This document shows positions 8,884 to 16,350 of a stretch of 43,151 nucleotides of DNA, piece after piece (within the stretch, counting starts at the first letter, position 1; every line of letters begins with the position of its first letter). Source of the stretch: Actinocrinis sp046724665. GTDB lineage: Bacteria; Actinomycetota; Actinomycetes; Streptomycetales; Catenulisporaceae. The stretch spans positions 1 through 43,151 of the forward strand of contig JBKOWZ010000095.1 of the NCBI GenBank assembly GCA_046724665.1, written 5' to 3'. A program made the translations under genes and the position numbers. The notes below the pieces were generated by a model, which saw only the letters and a list, made by a program, of their open reading frames with translations, was not told where the DNA came from and ran no database searches.

Positions 8884-10778
8884 CCGGCACGCCGGGTACG
8901 CCATCGCTGCGTCGCGCCCTGCTCGTGCTGCTCGCGTTGATCGGCCCGCTCGCCACGGCAGGCTGTGTCAACCTGCCCGGGAACACGACCGTGAGCGCGA
9001 TAGACAAGCAGGGCAAGGCCGGCAGCGGCGCCGACGTACGCATCTGGCCCCAGGCGCCGCAGCGCAACGAGACCTCGGAGCAGATCGTCGAGGGCTTCCT
9101 GCAAACGGCTGCCAGCGATCCGAGCAACCGCTCGATCGCCGAGGCGTATCTCACCGGCGACGCGCTGAACTGGCACCCGCACCGGGTGGTCGTCTTCAGC
9201 GAGCTGTCGAGTCCATCTCAGGTGTCGGCGTCGTCTTCGGACCCGTCCGGCGAGGTCCAGGTCCAGATCACCGGCACCATGGTCGCGACCGTATCCGACA
9301 AGGGCGTCTACCAGCAGGTCCTGAACCCCAGCAAGGACGCGCCTTACACGTTCAGCCTCAGCTATGACCGGGCCAAGGGCTATTACCGCATCGACAAGCT
9401 GCCTAACGACGACTTCGGGATCCTGCTGACGCAGGAGGCGTTCCACGCGAACTACGCGGTGCACTATCTGTACTACGTCAACCACGGTGCCCAGACGTCC
9501 AGCATGATCCCGGTTCCCGACTATCAGCGTTCGCAGGCCGGTGACGCCGCCACCGCGCAGAACCTGGCCAGCGCACTGCTGGACGGGCCGCCCCCGGCAC
9601 TCGCCGGGGCCGCTGCCTCGCTCGCCGCCCAACAGGTCGCGCTCGCCGGCCCGGTCACGATCAGTCCCGACGACACGGCTTCTGTACCGATCAAGTCCCC
9701 GAGCGTCTGCTCGACGCACCCCAAGGGCACCTGCAATCAGTTCGCCGACGAACTGCTCGCCACCTTCAGCAACCTGGCCTCGGTCGGCCGAGTCATGGTC
9801 GTGGACGCGCAGGGCAACCAGCTTGCCGAATCGTCCGGGGTGAGCGAGGTGGTAAACCGCTACCACATCGCGGTCAGCACGGCGAAGAACACGTCCTCCT
9901 ACTACTATCTCGACGCCAAGAGCCACCAGGTCGGCAAGTCCGAGAGCGCCGGCGCCGGTTCCAGTGCCGCCAACGCCGAGCAGTTCGGCCCGGCGAACCG
10001 CAAGTACGCGGAGCTCGCGGTCGGGTCCTACGCCCAGCAGACCGTCGCGGCCGCAGTAGACGACAGCCGGAGCAAGCTCTACGTGGGACCGGCCGGTTCG
10101 CCGAAGGACTCCGCCCCGCTGTGGACGGGGACCCACCTCAGCTCGCTGACGTGGGACGCGCTCGGCCACCTGTGGTTCCTCGACGGCGCCGGTACCGCGG
10201 CCGTGAGGCTGTACCGCGTGGACATGACTGCGGGACCGGAGCCCGCGGTCGAGGTCGCTGGGCTTTACGGCGCGAACGACGACGTCATCGACCAGATCGT
10301 GGCCGCCCCCGACGGCGTGCGCATCGCGGTCAGGTACACCGAACCCGGTTCGACGCCGGGAACCACGGTGGACTCGGTCGGCATCGGAGTGGTGGACGAC
10401 GGCGGTGCACCGCTCGCGGTGAACCTCAGTTACGGGGCCGACCAGCCGGTGGTCAACCGGTGGATGTCGGTCCTCGACGTCGATTGGCACGGCAGCCAGG
10501 CCCTGGCGGTGCTCGGCTCCCAGTCGTCCACGAACCCGCTCACCATCGCCGAACTGAACTCCGACGGCTCCCCGGTCGTCAGCGCGGCCGACATAACTCC
10601 GGTCACCTTCAACCCACCGACCGGCACCATCGGCATCGAGTGGTCGGGCGGGTCCCTGCTCGCCGCCACGCGGTCCAGCGGCAGTCCCTCGGGCACGCAG
10701 CAGATCGAGCAGTACTCGTTCGCGGCGGCCATCTGGGGCTCGGCCATCGGTGGGTACTCGCCGTCATATGTGAATTAA
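8880..10778 (+). CDS. lpqB: LpqB family lipoprotein, MtrAB accessory factor
   Basis: 632 aa. The lipobox LATAGC places the lipid-modified Cys at residue 29 after a short hydrophobic signal. An LpqB N-terminal domain and a GerMN (sporulation/germination-type) domain follow (QNLASALLDGPPPAL; ISPDDTASVPI; DELLATFSNLASVGRVMVVDA). The C-terminal half reads as a beta-propeller-like module (TWDALGHLWFLDG, RIAVRYTE). LpqB interacts with the MtrB sensor domain in mycobacteria and influences its activity. The 4-bp overlap with mtrB and the conserved mtrA-mtrB-lpqB order support the name. It is exported and anchored to the outer face of the membrane. Confidence 0.97.
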   Translation: MTGTPGTPSLRRALLVLLALIGPLATAGCVNLPGNTTVSAIDKQGKAGSGADVRIWPQAPQRNETSEQIVEGFLQTAASDPSNRSIAEAYLTGDALNWHPHRVVVFSELSSPSQVSASSSDPSGEVQVQITGTMVATVSDKGVYQQVLNPSKDAPYTFSLSYDRAKGYYRIDKLPNDDFGILLTQEAFHANYAVHYLYYVNHGAQTSSMIPVPDYQRSQAGDAATAQNLASALLDGPPPALAGAAASLAAQQVALAGPVTISPDDTASVPIKSPSVCSTHPKGTCNQFADELLATFSNLASVGRVMVVDAQGNQLAESSGVSEVVNRYHIAVSTAKNTSSYYYLDAKSHQVGKSESAGAGSSAANAEQFGPANRKYAELAVGSYAQQTVAAAVDDSRSKLYVGPAGSPKDSAPLWTGTHLSSLTWDALGHLWFLDGAGTAAVRLYRVDMTAGPEPAVEVAGLYGANDDVIDQIVAAPDGVRIAVRYTEPGSTPGTTVDSVGIGVVDDGGAPLAVNLSYGADQPVVNRWMSVLDVDWHGSQALAVLGSQSSTNPLTIAELNSDGSPVVSAADITPVTFNPPTGTIGIEWSGGSLLAATRSSGSPSGTQQIEQYSFAAAIWGSAIGGYSPSYVN

Positions 10779-10819
10779 CGACATACGTTGATCGAGCCCC
10801 GTGAGCGGTGTTCGGTGCC

Positions 10820-10831
10820 TATCATCACGGC
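10820..10831 (+). promoter_or_regulatory. Candidate -10 for leaderless comF
   Basis: TATCAT at 10820-10825 lies 6 nt before the ATG at 10832. It is a good TAnnnT -10 hexamer; no convincing -35 was seen. Its position favours the 10832 start over nearby ATGs. Confidence 0.4.
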
Positions 10832-11557
10832 ATGAGGGCAGACATGACGGAGCGTCAGCGGCGGCGCCATTGGTGGAGCGCGCTGCTTGACCTCGTCCTG
10901 CCCGCTGAGTGCGCGGGCTGCGAGCGTACGGGTAGCGCAGATGTGACCGCGGGACTGTGCGGCGCGTGTGCGTTCGCACTCGGTGGACCGCCGACGACGG
11001 TCAGGCCGGTACGCCGTCCCGCCGGGCTTCCCGTAGTGCACGCGCTCGCGCCTTACCGCGAACCGATGCCTGACATCATCATCGCTCAGAAGGAACGCGG
11101 CCGTCTTGACCTGGCCAAGCCGCTCGGTCGCCACCTTGCGCGCGCCGTACTCGCCGCCGCCGACGACGCGGCATCCCTGTGGCTGGTACCGGCTCCGTCG
11201 GCGCGCTCATCCGTCCGCCGCCGCGGCCAGGACCCGGTGCGCCGCATGGCCTGCGTCGCGGCTGGGGAACTGCGCAAGCGCGGCCGGACCGTGAACGTGC
11301 TGGCGGCGCTTCGGCACTGCCGTACGGTAACCGACCAAGTGGGCCTCGACCACCGGCAGCGCGCGCAAAATCTCGCGGGTGCGTTGACCGTCCGTCCCGC
11401 GGCGCGGCGTTCGCTTCCCTCACGGCCGGTTGTCATCATCGACGACGTCATGACTAGCGGATCTACCATCGCGGAAGCCGCGCGGGCGATCCGGGCCGCC
11501 GGCGGACGACCCGTCGGCGCGGCGGTGCTCGCCGCGACCCGATTCCGCGCGGGGTAA
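10832..11557 (+). CDS. comF: ComF family phosphoribosyltransferase-like protein
   Basis: About 241 aa. The N-terminus carries a zinc-ribbon pattern (ECAGCERTG ... LCGACAF). The phosphoribosyltransferase-like core ends in the PRPP-loop motif VVIIDDVMTSGSTIAEAARAI. The internal motif DHRQRAQNLAGAL is typical of ComF. In competent bacteria ComF helps move incoming single-stranded DNA; in most actinobacteria the gene is conserved beside lpqB and hpf but its job is not well established. The ATG at 10832 is preferred because a -10-like TATCAT sits 6 nt upstream. An alternative is the ATG at 10844, which would use GAGGGC as a weak ribosome-binding site. Confidence 0.93.
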   Translation: MRADMTERQRRRHWWSALLDLVLPAECAGCERTGSADVTAGLCGACAFALGGPPTTVRPVRRPAGLPVVHALAPYREPMPDIIIAQKERGRLDLAKPLGRHLARAVLAAADDAASLWLVPAPSARSSVRRRGQDPVRRMACVAAGELRKRGRTVNVLAALRHCRTVTDQVGLDHRQRAQNLAGALTVRPAARRSLPSRPVVIIDDVMTSGSTIAEAARAIRAAGGRPVGAAVLAATRFRAG

Positions 11558-11983
11558 GCCGGTAGCAGGCGGACAGCTGGTGCGGGTGATACGTCCGCCA
11601 CCCCGCGCCAGGGTGACTTGCCTGGTGAGCGAGCGTCGGATCACCCTCTTGGCGGAGTACATCCATTGGCCCCTACCGTTCACGCCTCGGCGGCATTACG
11701 TTCGTTTACATGAGCAGTTCACGCCGCCGATAGCGGCCGAGGACGCGAAGCACCGAACCGATCGGCCGGAACTCGGCCGCACACCTCCGTCGTTACTCCT
11801 CCACAGCCGGATCTTTCCGGCATACGGTTGATATCTCGAAGACCAGTAGTAGGAGGCGGTGTCACCGAACCGACGAACCCCCCCACTCAGCCACCGAGCG
11901 GAGCGTGGCCCCGCGCCCAATTCCGGGGCCGGCGCCCACGTCAGCAGATTCGTGAGTCAGCGAGCGAACAAAGGGAGACGCGC
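11558..11983 (+). other. 426-bp spacer upstream of hpf
   Basis: No credible gene lies here. A short hairpin (GCCGGA 11806-11811, TCCGGC 11816-11821) and an AGGAGG at 11851-11856 are present, but that Shine-Dalgarno-like site is only 2 nt from the next GTG and does not serve hpf. The spacer is long enough for a regulated hpf leader, as expected for a stress-controlled gene, but I could not identify a convincing sigma-factor box. Confidence 0.5.
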
Positions 11984-12688
11984 GTGGACATCGTGGTGAA
12001 GGGCCGAAAGACCGAGGTGACCGAGCGGTTCCGCAAGCATGTGCTGGAGAAGCTCTCGCGGGTCGAGCGCTTCGACGGCAAGGCGATCAGCCTCGACGTG
12101 GAGCTGTCGAAGGAGCGCAACCCCCGGCAGGCCGAACGCTGCGACAGGATCGAGATCACGCTGCGCACCCGCGGCCCGGTGGTGCGGGCCGAGGCCTGCG
12201 CCTCAGACGCCTACGCCGCGCTGGACCTCGCCACCGCCAAGCTCGAGGCGCGGCTGCGCCGGGCCGCCGACCGCCGCCGCGTGCACCACGGCAGGCACAG
12301 CCCGGTCTCCGTCGCCACCGCCACCTCGACCCTCGCCGAACTCGAGGCCGCGGAGATGGTCAAGCAGATGGCCGCCGCCGCGCCGCCCGCCGAGAACCGC
12401 CACAAGGATGTCCGCCACATTGGGCCGATCGAGGTAGAGGGCGACGGCCCGATGGTCGTGCGCGAGAAGACGCACAGCGCGCCGCCGATGGACCTGAGCC
12501 AGGCGCTGTACGAGATGGAGCTCGTCGGGCACGAGTTCTACCTGTTCGTCGATGCCGACACGAAGCTGCCCTCGGTCGTGTACCGCCGACGCGGCTACGA
12601 CTACGGCGTGATCCACCTTGAGGAGAGCGGCGAGGCACACTACGCCGGTGGGCAACCCGGCGGTGCGTCGGTCGCGGCATCGCCGTGA
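11984..12688 (+). CDS. hpf: Long-form ribosome hibernation promoting factor
   Basis: About 234 aa. The N-terminal HPF/YfiA domain occupies residues 1-105 (VDIVVKGRKTEVTERFRKHV, ERNPRQAERCDRIEITLRTR). After a linker, the C-terminal ribosome-binding domain spans about 175-230 (MDLSQALYEMELVGHEFYLF, ADTKLPSVVYRRRGYDYGVI). Long HPF dimerises 70S ribosomes into inactive 100S particles in stationary phase or stress. The start is the GTG at 11984, preceded by AGGGAG at a 7-nt spacing; the frame is open further upstream but without a better start. The N-terminal sequence is nearly that known from Streptomyces, so the call is firm. Confidence 0.97.
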   Translation: MDIVVKGRKTEVTERFRKHVLEKLSRVERFDGKAISLDVELSKERNPRQAERCDRIEITLRTRGPVVRAEACASDAYAALDLATAKLEARLRRAADRRRVHHGRHSPVSVATATSTLAELEAAEMVKQMAAAAPPAENRHKDVRHIGPIEVEGDGPMVVREKTHSAPPMDLSQALYEMELVGHEFYLFVDADTKLPSVVYRRRGYDYGVIHLEESGEAHYAGGQPGGASVAASP

Positions 12689-12840
12689 CGCAGTCGTCCC
12701 GAGGATCGACCGACCGCGTACGCGTCGTCACCGGCACTGTCGTACCTGACCGGTCGGCGCATGTCGCCGGAGCGACGGCGACCGCTTCCCCGGCGGTACT
12801 GTCACTCCGGCGTCCGCGCCAGCTATTATCAGGTTTCGCC

Positions 12841-12846
12841 GATACT
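12841..12846 (+). promoter_or_regulatory. Candidate -10 upstream of the NarL-type regulator
   Basis: GATACT at 12841-12846 resembles the nAnnnT -10 seen before other genes here. It would give an mRNA starting near 12852, about 95 nt ahead of the regulator's GTG. A 62-codon frame starts there (12852-13040) and overlaps the regulator, but it shows no protein-like features. Confidence 0.3.
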
Positions 12847-12946
12847 GTGCGATGATGACGCGGTCACTCAGCGTCTCCGGCGTCCCGCCCGGGAGTAACG
12901 GGCGCCTGCCCGGACCGGCCGACCAGGTTCAAGGGGGTACGGACAG

Positions 12947-13729
12947 GTGGCCCAACCCGATTCCAGCCGTTCCGCGCGGCTGCGCTCGCAGAGCATTCCG
13001 GCGCAGGCGGGTGGCCGACCGAGGGCAGGCGCGCAGGTGAACCCGGGCAGAGCGGCGCCCGTCGATCCCATCCGGGTTCTGCTGGTGGACGACCACGCCC
13101 TACTGCGCCGCGGCCTCGACATCGTGCTGCAACAGGAGCCCGACATCGAGGTGGTCGGCGAGGCCGGGGACGGCGCGGAGGCGGTGGAAAAGGCCGGTGA
13201 ACTGCTGCCCGACGTGGTGCTGCTGGACGTGAAGATGCCCCGGCGCGGCGGCATCGAGGCGGCGGCCGCGATCAAGGAGGTGGCCCCGTCCACCCGGATC
13301 GTCATGCTCACCATGAGCGACGAGGAGGCCGACCTCTACGAGGCGATCAAGGCCGGCGCGACCGGCTACCTGCTCAAGGAGATCCCGCCGCACGAGATCG
13401 CCGATTCGATCCGCGCGGTCGCCGGGGGCCAGTCGCTGATCACCCCGTCGATGGCTACCAAGCTGCTCAGCGAGTTCGCGACAATGGCCCGGCACGGCGA
13501 GGAGCGCCGCGAGCAGGGCCCGCCCGCGCCGAAGCTGACCGACCGCGAACTCGAGGTGCTCAAGCTCATCGCCACCGGGGCGAACAACAGCAAGATCGCC
13601 AAGACCCTGTTCATCAGCGAGAACACGGTCAAGAACCACGTGCGCAACATCCTGGAGAAGCTCCAGCTGCACTCGCGTATGGAGGCGGTCATGTACGCGG
13701 TACGCGAGAAGATCCTCGACCTGCCCTGA
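12947..13729 (+). CDS. NarL/LuxR-type response regulator
   Basis: 260 aa. A 40-residue, probably disordered N-terminus precedes a receiver domain (PIRVLLVDDHALLRRGLDIV) with phosphoacceptor D94 in VVLLDVKMPRRGG and Lys in YLLKE. The LuxR-type helix-turn-helix is at about 197-250 (LTDRELEVLKLIATGANNSK, ENTVKNHVRNILEKLQLHSR). The GTG at 12947 is chosen because AAGGGGG precedes it at about 9 nt. An internal GTG at 13037 would remove the disordered leader. No kinase gene is adjacent, so its signal is unknown. Position after hpf matches my memory of the Streptomyces order. Confidence 0.94.
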   Translation: MAQPDSSRSARLRSQSIPAQAGGRPRAGAQVNPGRAAPVDPIRVLLVDDHALLRRGLDIVLQQEPDIEVVGEAGDGAEAVEKAGELLPDVVLLDVKMPRRGGIEAAAAIKEVAPSTRIVMLTMSDEEADLYEAIKAGATGYLLKEIPPHEIADSIRAVAGGQSLITPSMATKLLSEFATMARHGEERREQGPPAPKLTDRELEVLKLIATGANNSKIAKTLFISENTVKNHVRNILEKLQLHSRMEAVMYAVREKILDLP

Positions 13730-13869
13730 CACGCCACCGCGTGCCTACCCGCACCACGGTCCACAGTACGCAGCACGCGGTACCCGTACGCCACACCACG
13801 TTCCGTCCCGGTGCGTAAGAATCAACGCTCGACGTAACGCGTTCCGTGCCGCAGCATCGCGCGATGCCC

Positions 13870-13875
13870 TACGCT
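13870..13875 (+). promoter_or_regulatory. Candidate -10 upstream of the antiporter gene
   Basis: TACGCT (TAnnnT) ends 8 nt before the ATG at 13884, and no Shine-Dalgarno sequence separates them. This suggests a leaderless or nearly leaderless transcript. No clear -35 was seen. Confidence 0.35.
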
Positions 13876-13883
13876 CGGCGCAC

Positions 13884-15152
13884 ATGACGACCAGCGAGCC
13901 AACCGGACCCGCCGGCTTCACTCGACCCACCGGGACCGGGCCCTCAAGCATCAGCAGCATTCTGAGCCGATCGGACATCGTCCTGATGGCCGGCGCAGTC
14001 GCCTTCACCGCCGCCGCAGCGCTCACCGAAGGCAGAGGGGCGATCGCCCCCTTCCTCATCTCCGCGCTCGCGGTCGCGTTGCTCGCCGCGCTGGTAGGCC
14101 GGGCAGTGGACCATCTCGCCGACCGCCTCGGCGCGGGCGCGGTGGGCGTGCTCCAGTCGGCGCTGGGCAACCTGCCGGAGCTGTTCATCTGCATCTTCGC
14201 GCTGCGCTCGGGGCTCAACGACGTGGTCACCGCGGCCATCATCGGTTCGATCCTGGGCAACCTGCTGCTGGTCCTCGGCCTGTCGTTCTTCATCGGCGGA
14301 CGGAAGAACGGCGTGCTGCGCTACTCCCAGACCCGCGCGCGCATGATCATGGCCCTGATGATCCTCTCGGTCGCGGCGATGCTCGTCCCGTCGCTGGCCT
14401 CGTACGTCCACTCCGCGGCCGCCGAGCACGAGATCGGACTGTCGCGTACGACGGCGATCGTGCTGCTCATCGTGTTCGCGCTCTCGATCCCCGCCTCGGT
14501 CCGCCGCGAGGCCCCGGCGGGCATGCCCGCGCCGGAGCCGACCACCCTGGAACAACTCGTCGCCGCCGAGGCGCAAGCAGCAGCGAGCTCGACCAGGCCC
14601 GACAACGGCACCAGCCCCGGAAGCGGCACTACCAGCGTCGGCGGCGATGCCCACGACAGCGGCCACGCAGACAACCACGGCAACGCCAACCACTGGCCAC
14701 TCGCCCTCGCGATATCCATGCTGGCCGCGACCGGAGTGCTGGCTGCGTACGTATCAGACCTCTTCGTCAAAGCCCTCCAACCCGCGATGGGCTCGCTGCA
14801 CATCTCCCAGGCGTTCGCCGGACTCGTGATCGTCGCCATCGCGGGCAACGCGGTCGAGAACGCCGTCGGCGTGAAGCTCGCCTGGCAGAACCAGGCGGAC
14901 CACGCCCTGTCGGTCGTCCTCAACAGCCCGTTGCAGATCGCGCTGGTCGTCGCGCCGGCTCTGGTCCTACTCTCACCGCTGGTCGGCGGCACGCCGTTCA
15001 CCTTGGTCTTCAACCCGATGCTGGTCTCCACGGTGGCGGTTTCCACGCTCGCGGTCGCGTACCTGGTCTCCGACGGCGAGTCCGACTGGCTGGAAGGCGC
15101 CACGATGGTCGGCCTCTATGTTCTGGTCGCTGCCGCATTCTGGTGGGGATAA
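13884..15152 (+). CDS. Cax-type cation/proton antiporter (CaCA superfamily)
   Basis: 422 aa with about 11 hydrophobic segments. It contains both internal alpha repeats of the calcium/cation antiporter superfamily: SALGNLPELFICIFALRSG followed by IIGSILGNLLLVLGLSFFIGG, and GNAVENAVGVKLAWQNQADH followed by VVLNSPLQIALVVAP. The acidic residues in the two GN-(x)2-E motifs are the expected ion-binding positions. A hydrophilic loop between the halves is rich in His and Asp (DAHDSGHADNHGNANH) and may bind metal. Likely role: exchange of Ca2+ or a related cation for protons at the plasma membrane. Substrate specificity cannot be read from the sequence. Confidence 0.92.
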   Translation: MTTSEPTGPAGFTRPTGTGPSSISSILSRSDIVLMAGAVAFTAAAALTEGRGAIAPFLISALAVALLAALVGRAVDHLADRLGAGAVGVLQSALGNLPELFICIFALRSGLNDVVTAAIIGSILGNLLLVLGLSFFIGGRKNGVLRYSQTRARMIMALMILSVAAMLVPSLASYVHSAAAEHEIGLSRTTAIVLLIVFALSIPASVRREAPAGMPAPEPTTLEQLVAAEAQAAASSTRPDNGTSPGSGTTSVGGDAHDSGHADNHGNANHWPLALAISMLAATGVLAAYVSDLFVKALQPAMGSLHISQAFAGLVIVAIAGNAVENAVGVKLAWQNQADHALSVVLNSPLQIALVVAPALVLLSPLVGGTPFTLVFNPMLVSTVAVSTLAVAYLVSDGESDWLEGATMVGLYVLVAAAFWWG

Positions 15153-15225
15153 GTATTAAAATAGAGCAACTCCGCTGAACGGCTGAATTTTCGAAGATTT
15201 GCTCGCGCAGTCGAAAGAACATCCG

Positions 15226-15237
15226 TACAGTTGAGTC
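15226..15237 (+). promoter_or_regulatory. Candidate -10 in an AT-rich island before the HTH gene
   Basis: The 85 bp between the antiporter stop and 15238 are strikingly AT-rich for this genome (for example AAGTATTAAAATAGAG). TACAGT at 15226-15231 lies exactly 6 nt before the ATG, the same geometry as at mtrA, ubiD and others. No Shine-Dalgarno sequence is present. Confidence 0.45.
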
Positions 15238-16137
15238 ATGAACACTTTTTCGCTGACTCTGCCAGAACAGACCTCGCTGGCTCGAGACGAAGAATTCGAA
15301 ACCGAAGTAGCCTCCGTCACAAATCAGATCCGCACGTTAAGAGCTCACGGGCTGACAACAAGACAAATCCGCGAGAAGCTGCCCGGAGTATCCGCGTGGG
15401 TGATCAACTGCGCGATCAATCGGGACGCCAAGGCGCATGCCGCCAACCCCGGTCTGCGCGCACGCGCCAAGGATGCCGACCGTGAGCGTGCACGCGCCTT
15501 GCGACTCGAGGGCAAGACCTACCAGCAGATACGAGCCGAACTCGGCGCCTCCAAGTCAACCCTCTCGATGTGGCTGAGAGACCTGCCGCACCCCGAGCCG
15601 AGACGTACTGCCCACGCCGCACATATGCGTTGCGTCAAACGTGAGCGAACGAATGCGCAGCGCACTGCCGAGAAAGCGGCAGCCTTCGCGGAGGTCGGCA
15701 GCATTTCAGGCCGCGAATTGATGCTGCTCGGAGTGGCGCTCTACTGGGCCGCGGGCGCCAAGGGTAAGCCATATTCCTGTAGAGAGCGCATCAATTTCAC
15801 CAACAGCGACCCAGGTATGATCCGCCTGTTCCTGAGGTGGCTCGACCTCATCGGAGTGGAACACGCACGCCGACAGTTCCAGGTCTCGATCCACGAGAGC
15901 GCGGACGTGGCGGGCGCCGAGCAGTACTGGCGATCCGTCATCGGCGTGTCCTACGTCCGGTTCCAACTAGCTGTCCTGGAGCGTCATAACCCGAAGACCG
16001 CTCGAAAACAGACCGGCAGTGACTACCACGGTTGCCTGACCGTGCGGGTGCTCCAATCGGGCAGGCTCTACCGCAGGGTTGACGGCTGGTGGCGCGGAAT
16101 CCTCGCAGCGCATGGTGCCGGGGGTATGCCAGACTAG
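15238..16137 (+). CDS. Two-HTH protein with LAGLIDADG-like C-terminal half
   Basis: 299 aa, no firm function. Residues ~26-62 and ~82-115 each read as a helix-turn-helix of the kind that counts on Arg/Gln-rich turns (LTTRQIREKLPGVSAWVINC; KTYQQIRAELGASKSTLSMW). A basic linker follows. Residues ~158-210 (ELMLLGVALYWAAGAKGK, then RINFTNSDPGMIRLFLRWLD) have the helix plus NSDP pattern of LAGLIDADG homing-endonuclease domains, and the C-terminus has HESADV and DYHGCLTVRVLQSGRLY. The usual acidic residue of the LAGLIDADG helix appears replaced by Ala (AAGAKG), so it is probably not a nuclease. Related proteins occur widely in actinobacteria as hypothetical proteins. The gene stands 33 bp before tRNA-Gln. 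Confidence 0.85.
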   Translation: MNTFSLTLPEQTSLARDEEFETEVASVTNQIRTLRAHGLTTRQIREKLPGVSAWVINCAINRDAKAHAANPGLRARAKDADRERARALRLEGKTYQQIRAELGASKSTLSMWLRDLPHPEPRRTAHAAHMRCVKRERTNAQRTAEKAAAFAEVGSISGRELMLLGVALYWAAGAKGKPYSCRERINFTNSDPGMIRLFLRWLDLIGVEHARRQFQVSIHESADVAGAEQYWRSVIGVSYVRFQLAVLERHNPKTARKQTGSDYHGCLTVRVLQSGRLYRRVDGWWRGILAAHGAGGMPD

Positions 16138-16170
16138 TGCGGAGTCCTCCATCGGCGAGGACTCGAACCA

Positions 16171-16241
16171 TCCCGGGTCGTCTAGTGGCAAGACGCGGTC
16201 CTTTGGAGTCCGTTACGGAGGTTCGAATCCTTCCCCGGGAG
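16171..16241 (+). tRNA. tRNA-Gln (anticodon TTG)
   Basis: A full cloverleaf can be drawn. The acceptor TCCCGGG/CCCGGGA is perfect, the D stem is GTCT/AGAC, and the anticodon stem is CGGTC/GTCCG with one T-T mismatch. The anticodon loop CTTTGGA gives TTG at positions 34-36. The T arm is GGAGG-TTCGAAT-CCTTC, with a discriminator G at 16241. The 3' CCA is not encoded (GCCCC follows), so it must be added after transcription, as is common in actinomycetes. Confidence 0.9.
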
Positions 16242-16249
16242 CCCCACTT

Positions 16250-16261
16250 GGTTCGAATCCT
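16250..16261 (+). repeat. Duplicate of the tRNA-Gln T-arm core
   Basis: GGTTCGAATCCT at 16250-16261 exactly repeats 16220-16231 inside the tRNA gene, 30 bp downstream. No second acceptor or anticodon arm can be folded around it. It may be the remnant of a tRNA duplication or of an old integration into the tRNA 3' end; no integrase is in the window. Confidence 0.5.
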
Positions 16262-16307
16262 CTTCGCCCCGCTCTGCTGATAGGTGAGAGCGCGGATGAT
16301 CAGCCGG

Positions 16308-16313
16308 TAGGCT
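16308..16313 (+). promoter_or_regulatory. Candidate -10 (TAGGCT) of glmU
   Basis: TAGGCT lies 37 nt before the glmU GTG, with GTGAGA as a weak -35 at an 18-bp spacing. Identical TAGGCT hexamers stand before mqnE (35918-35923) and mqnC (41453-41458), each about 35-45 bp before the start codon. Support is modest, as no -35 consensus is shared. Confidence 0.3.
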
Positions 16314-16350
16314 CGGTGTTCGTCCAGCACTCGATGCCGAGGAGACCGGA

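Noticed and set aside
11859..11999. Small 46-codon frame ahead of hpf with a nearby AGGAGG
   Set aside because: The AGGAGG is only 2 nt from its GTG, too close for normal initiation, and the sequence has no protein-like pattern.
12852..13040. Possible leaderless 62-codon frame (MMTRSLSVSG...) before the NarL-type regulator
   Set aside because: It overlaps the regulator in another frame and is Arg/Pro-rich at the end; the -10-like site is better read as the regulator's promoter.
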